A stretch of 64,000 nt of DNA from contig NZ_QMDV01000002.1 of the NCBI RefSeq assembly GCF_003284895.1, positions 434,001 to 498,000 of the forward strand, written 5' to 3'. The DNA comes from Pontibacter arcticus (GTDB lineage Bacteria; Bacteroidota; Bacteroidia; Cytophagales; Hymenobacteraceae). Numbering within the stretch: position 1 is the first letter of the stretch; each line of letters starts with the position of its first letter. The notes beneath the pieces are model-generated. The model did no database searches. It worked only from the letters and a program-made list of their open reading frames with translations, and was not told the origin of the DNA. The position numbers and the translations under genes are program-made. Shown here piece by piece: positions 60,773-64,000 of the stretch.

Positions 60773-61645
60773 TTAAATATTCTCACCTGGTTTGCGTGGT
60801 GGCATATTTTCCGGTCTGCCTGTAGTATCAGTTCTACCTGTATTGTCTGAGTTAGTAGGGTTTGTTTTATCAACCTGCACATCTGTTTTGCGGACAGTGC
60901 CACGAACAGTTTCGTTGTGCTCTTCAGTTGTTTTATTTACCCTGATCTCTTCTACAACACGAGCTTCTTTATTTACGATCGGCACTTCTTTGTGCTCCGT
61001 AATATTAAGTTCGCCTTCTTTAAAGTTAGCGAAGTCTTTATCCGTAGCAGGGCGGTTTACAGCGTTACGCTCAATGTTAATGTGCTCTTCGCGTAAACGC
61101 ATGTTTTCCTGAACTGGCTTTTCGATGATGCGGCTTCTGATACGCGCTCCACCGGTTTCAACCTGACGCTTTCCAACCTGCATATTTTCTTCGATAATCG
61201 GAATAGACATATCAGAACCTCCGCGCTGATTTGTATTGCCTGGTGTCTGCGTAGTTTGTCTGGATGTCATATCCGTACCTTGTGCAGTAGTTGATTGGCC
61301 CATGTACTGTTGTGCGCGCTCATCTACATCTACTGCACCGCTGTTATCTAAGATCTCTGCTACGCGTTCTGCTTCCTGCTTGGTATTGGCATGTACTGTT
61401 ACTACCCAGCCGCGCCTGGCAACTTCGGTGTGTTTTTTGGCATCGTCGTTGCCACCAAATAGGTTAGAGAAGAAGTTACTTACCCCATCTGTGTTTTCAA
61501 CAGTACCACTTTGTACTCGGTCGCTGGTTGCAGATGGGTTGGCTATATCTATGTTCTGGCGAGAAATGCTGCTGCTTTCTAATTTCTGTACTGCTGTCTG
61601 GGCATCAATGCCTTTTTCAAAAATTCCTATTACTGTCTGTGTCAT
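60773..61645 (-). CDS. YflT-like plus YsnF/AvaK (DUF2382) stress protein
   Basis: 290 residues. The N-terminal ~110 residues resemble the general stress protein YflT module (TVIGIFEKGIDAQTAVQKLE, RGWVVTVHANTKQEAERVAEILDN). A linker rich in Thr/Gln follows (residues 118-145), then a DUF2382/YsnF-AvaK domain (IPIIEENMQVGKRQVETGGA, IRSRIIEKPVQENMRLREEHI, VEEIRVNKTTEEHNETVRGT). Such proteins rise under salt or heat stress; mechanism unknown. The gene has a paralogous domain partner 66 bp upstream. Confidence 0.82.
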   Translation of the reverse strand: MTQTVIGIFEKGIDAQTAVQKLESSSISRQNIDIANPSATSDRVQSGTVENTDGVSNFFSNLFGGNDDAKKHTEVARRGWVVTVHANTKQEAERVAEILDNSGAVDVDERAQQYMGQSTTAQGTDMTSRQTTQTPGNTNQRGGSDMSIPIIEENMQVGKRQVETGGARIRSRIIEKPVQENMRLREEHINIERNAVNRPATDKDFANFKEGELNITEHKEVPIVNKEARVVEEIRVNKTTEEHNETVRGTVRKTDVQVDKTNPTNSDNTGRTDTTGRPENMPPRKPGENI

Positions 61646-61711
61646 AGCTTTACTAATTAAATTTAAGTTTGTGTTAAAAAAGGGTTGCGAAATAATTGTG
61701 TTACTAAATAT

Positions 61712-62206
61712 TTAAGAATCAGTACGATTAATCTGTACTTCTTCTTTTAAAACGGTAATTCTTTGTGTTTCGTTGGATTGGATTCGCTGTTTGGTCACAT
61801 GGATTTCTTCCACCACCATCAGTTTTTTTTCTACGACCAATACTTCACGCACGACGGGTATAATCATCGTTTCACCTTCGTGCCTCACGCCTGGAACTGC
61901 ATCCACATACTGGTTTACCTGTACGCGCTTTACATCAACTTCTTCGTGGGTAGTAGGTATATCAACTAATACTTCTTCCTCGCGCACATTTTTGCTGATA
62001 TTTACGGTAGCTGATTCAACCACTTCCTTGTCAATAGAAATCTGTTCTTCGATAACAGGGATGGTCATTTCCTTTTCTTCGGAATGTATGGTTTGATGCT
62101 GTTCAGCTACCGGACCAGTTTGTTGTACAGGTTCGGTTTTTTGTGTACTTGCCTGAAGCTTTTGCTCAAACTCGGAAAGTTGTATTTTATCAGTTGATTC
62201 AGCCAT
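61712..62206 (-). CDS. YsnF/AvaK (DUF2382) domain protein
   Basis: 164 residues, acidic. After a 48-residue Gln-rich leader, two DUF2382-like halves follow: MTIPVIEEQISIDKEVVESA...REEEVLVDIPTTHEEV and MIIPVVREVLVVEKKLMVVE...QSNETQRITVLKEEVQINR. It lacks the YflT module of the downstream paralogous gene. The tandem arrangement suggests one stress operon. No signal peptide. 281 bp separate it from the next gene upstream. Confidence 0.8.
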   Translation of the reverse strand: MAESTDKIQLSEFEQKLQASTQKTEPVQQTGPVAEQHQTIHSEEKEMTIPVIEEQISIDKEVVESATVNISKNVREEEVLVDIPTTHEEVDVKRVQVNQYVDAVPGVRHEGETMIIPVVREVLVVEKKLMVVEEIHVTKQRIQSNETQRITVLKEEVQINRTDS

Positions 62207-62389
62207 TACATGAATAAATTAGCATTTTAAAATATAGTTTTATTTAGACTATAGTGCTAAGTGTTTTTATTTTTACGGTCGAAATTCCTATAAGTTCGGA
62301 CTAGGTAGCAATTAAAAGTTCAGTTAACTGCCAGCATACCTGCGTAGTCTTGTATTAAAGCTTAGGCGTACTAAGTTGGGTGAGAAGGG

Positions 62390-62438
62390 AGAAAAAAAAG
62401 ATGTTACAGATTAGCTAAATGCAATCTGTAACATCTTT
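62390..62438 (-). terminator. Strong terminator after the small lipoprotein gene
   Basis: Perfect 16-bp arms at 62397-62412 and 62423-62438 around AGCTAAATGC. On the minus strand the stem is followed by eight T, so it ends the 62488-62769 transcript. 62207-62389 holds nothing else recognisable except the likely promoter of the 61712 gene. Confidence 0.9.
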
Positions 62439-62487
62439 GAGGAAATTAGAGCGAAAGGAAAAGTATAACTATTTTAAATTAAGCCAA

Positions 62488-62769
62488 TCAATTACCTCTT
62501 GCTTTTGCCTGAGCTTCCAGTGCTTTCAGTTCATGTTTGGCAGCGCTTAAACGGTCTTTCGCAGCTTTTTCGCGTTGTTCAGCTTCTTCTTTATAGCGTT
62601 CGGCTTCTTTTAGTTCCTGTTCCAGGTATTCAACTTGCTGCTGCTGCGCCGCTACAGCCGGATTGTTCGATAGACTGCTACCTCCGCCTAACATGCTGCA
62701 ACTGCTCATCAAAAGAATAGCTAAAGCAGAAAGACTGGATTTATAAAAGGTGCGTGTAGTAGTTTTCAT
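62488..62769 (-). CDS. Small coiled-coil lipoprotein
   Basis: 93 residues. Lipoprotein signal (SSLSALAILLMSSCSMLGGG, cysteine near residue 24), then a charged helix of about 45 residues (VEYLEQELKEAERYKEEAEQ, REKAAKDRLSAAKHELKALE) with heptad spacing. This resembles Lpp-like or YbgF-type small outer-membrane lipoproteins in layout, not in sequence. Single gene with its own terminator. Function unknown. Confidence 0.68.
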   Translation of the reverse strand: MKTTTRTFYKSSLSALAILLMSSCSMLGGGSSLSNNPAVAAQQQQVEYLEQELKEAERYKEEAEQREKAAKDRLSAAKHELKALEAQAKARGN

Positions 62770-63123
62770 AGGGTAGCATTTGTTGGTTTCCTTATATTAC
62801 GGGCATACCAATGCATTAGTTTATAAAGCAATTGGTATTACAACAGGTTGCACCCTGCTTACAGGTTACTTTAAGATGCAATTGATTGGATTAACTAAAG
62901 TATAAAAGCGTGCTAAGGCTTAGAAGTATAACTTATAATAGTTGAGAGTGCCAACGCAATTATATAAACGATCAAAAACCAATTAAAAAACTTCTTCCTG
63001 TTAACCGATCTTTTCAGGAGAGGGTAAAAAAGGAAAGAAGCTACGCCGATAGCTGCAAAAATATAAACGATCGCTTTTACCACTTTAGTTAAGTTAATCC
63101 GGTTTCCTGCAAACCACGAAATA
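62770..63123. other. Intergenic stretch with a possible gene remnant
   Basis: 354 bp. On the minus strand two overlapping frames encode hydrophobic segments (VVKAIVYIFAAIGVASFLFL, then in another frame FFNWFLIVYIIALALSTIIS), separated by a frame change near 63003. Neither has a good start codon. It may be a decayed small membrane-protein gene or chance. The rest is the promoter zone of the 62488 gene. Confidence 0.4.
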
Positions 63124-63696
63124 TTATGGAAGTTTTACAAATTTGCCATTCTCAAAAACCAACGTTTCGGGTTGACAACCTGTGCACTTGGTGTAGTCAA
63201 TAGCATAATCGGTTGGGTTGATCGTGAAGACACGGCTGTTTTTGGTAAATGCCGCGCCGTATGTACTCTGAATTTTATCCAGCACTTTGCCGCTTTGTGC
63301 ATCCATTACATAATGCGTGTGGCAGTTAGTGCCGCAGTTTATACTTACCACCGCGTACTTTCCGGCAAAATTAACGCCTTTTGCTAATCCGGCCTGCAGT
63401 TCAGTTTTAAACTGAGCGGCATCTTTATGGCTGGCCACATCTAACACAGCCGTTTTTCCGGAGTATATTTCACCAACGGCATACTGTGTATTGTTTTGAT
63501 ATTCGTCCTGGGTTATGCGGTAGCGGCTGTAAAGGGCCGTGTCTTTCCCGGATTCCGCCGGAATGGTCAGGGAGTCTTTTGCCAGTTGCTCTTCCAGTTT
63601 AGGGTGTGTACTGGCGATGGTTTTTCCTTCGTCTGACCCGGATTGGCAGCTGAAAATGCCTAGTAATGGAAGTATGAACAGGTATGAAGTTTTCAT
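63124..63696 (-). CDS. Hypothetical lipoprotein
   Basis: 190 residues from the ATG at 63696; ATGs at 63705 and 63717 are also in frame. Signal MKTSYLFILPLLGIFSC with cysteine at residue 17. The mature part contains a YRITQDEYQNNTQYAVGEIY block, FKTELQAGLAKGVNFAGKYAVVSINCGTNC and a C-terminal TKCTGCQPETLVFENG; the cysteines in NCGTNC and TKCTGC may form disulphides or bind metal. I recall similar hypothetical proteins in Bacteroidota and Proteobacteria with the GKYAVVSWGCGTNC pattern, without a function. Confidence 0.68.
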   Translation of the reverse strand: MKTSYLFILPLLGIFSCQSGSDEGKTIASTHPKLEEQLAKDSLTIPAESGKDTALYSRYRITQDEYQNNTQYAVGEIYSGKTAVLDVASHKDAAQFKTELQAGLAKGVNFAGKYAVVSINCGTNCHTHYVMDAQSGKVLDKIQSTYGAAFTKNSRVFTINPTDYAIDYTKCTGCQPETLVFENGKFVKLP

Positions 63697-63830
63697 TATT
63701 TTCATTTGAATAAGCATGTGAATGTAAGTTGATCTGATTTTAAGTATACATTTTCAATTATTTAATCTTATTGTATACTTTAAAAACCATTCATAGATCC
63801 TCATACGGCAACATGCATATTTCAGTAAAA

Positions 63831-63866
63831 CAAAAAGCCTTTCCATACTTTGGAAAGGCTTTTTTA
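63831..63866. terminator. Bidirectional terminator with TATACTTT-like loop
   Basis: AAAAAGCCTTTCC pairs with GGAAAGGCTTTTTT around ATACTTT. On the minus strand it ends the partial gene at the right edge. Confidence 0.88.
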
Positions 63867-63882
63867 AAAGTATAAATGGTGC

Positions 63883-64000
63883 TTATTTTTTGGCTTTGTT
63901 GCGTTTTTGCTGTTCTTTTTCCTGAGCGGCGCGCATCGCTGTCTGCATACGCTCTGAGAAAGACGGGCCACTTGTTGCCTTCTTTTCCTTTATCTTATCT
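63883..64000 (-). CDS. C-terminal end of a lysine-rich protein (runs off the right edge)
   Basis: The last 38 codons of a minus-strand gene, ending SFSERMQTAMRAAQEKEQ then QKRNKAKK and a TAA. The very basic, amphipathic tail is similar in character to the C-terminus of Bacteroidota YidC membrane insertases, but this is too short to name. A terminator lies 17 bp downstream of the stop. Confidence 0.6.
   Translation of the reverse strand, partial: DKIKEKKATSGPSFSERMQTAMRAAQEKEQQKRNKAKK

Noticed and set aside
1..64000. TATACTTTG words considered as promoter -7 elements throughout
   Set aside because: The Bacteroidota box is TAnnTTTG; TATACTTTG has three bases between TA and TTTG, or one if counted from the second TA. 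Most copies lie inside genes, in both orientations, so the word is not explained by promoters.

Overview
The window looks like a chromosomal segment of a Bacteroidota bacterium, most likely a Cytophagales member of the Hymenobacteraceae (Pontibacter-like). The signs are a gliding/type IX secretion C-terminal domain protein (2013-3929), Bacteroidota-type promoters (TTTG, 19 nt, TAnnTTTG, exact in front of the tRNA at 45375-45405), Bacteroidota families such as DUF3098 and DUF5683, a ~630-residue ribosomal protein S1, and a cyanophycin synthetase. Species assignment is inference. The heptamer AAGTATA (reverse complement TATACTT) is strikingly over-represented everywhere, in genes and between them.

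Layout. 1-7034: lipoprotein start, PspC, glycosyltransferase, ybaB, adhesin-like PKD/gliding protein, and the overlapping pair hisS-hutH. 7212-18784: AT-rich extracellular/surface polysaccharide locus: initiating sugar-phosphate transferase and Wzx-like flippase on the minus strand, then a plus-strand operon of four glycosyltransferases, two O-antigen ligase/polymerase-type membrane proteins and a Wzz-like protein behind a recognisable promoter. 18850-30610: minus-strand housekeeping: GNAT-nitrilase fusion, 3-oxoacid CoA-transferase, the ftsX-DUF3098-uppP-truB-ribF operon, and a giant TamB. 30613-36358: plus strand tsaD, thioesterase, smpB, NlpC/P60, HNH nuclease, rpsA.

36439-44045 is the accessory part and the most interesting section. 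A 484-residue tyrosine recombinase (36926-38380) is followed, in the same direction, by eight small cassettes separated by nine attC-like imperfect palindromes (38457-43611). The cassettes carry DUF2750, 4-fold beta-flower, MORN-repeat and unknown genes, all on the plus strand. This is an integron-type cassette array. The adjacent recombinase has the catalytic R-K-H-R-H-Y set and an IntI-like C-terminal end, but lacks the insertion typical of IntI between the second and third catalytic patches and carries a duplicated N-terminal module instead. A decayed gene ends the array.

44157-64000: alpha/beta hydrolase, tRNA-Cys, cphA, coiled-coil membrane protein, TPMT-type methyltransferase, kdsA, DUF695/RraB-like protein, O-methyltransferase-like protein, apaG, ung, then the minus-strand run lepB-dapB-DUF5683-parB-parA-MBL hydrolase, an orphan peptide-binding lipoprotein, two YsnF/AvaK-type stress proteins, small lipoproteins and the tail of a lysine-rich protein.
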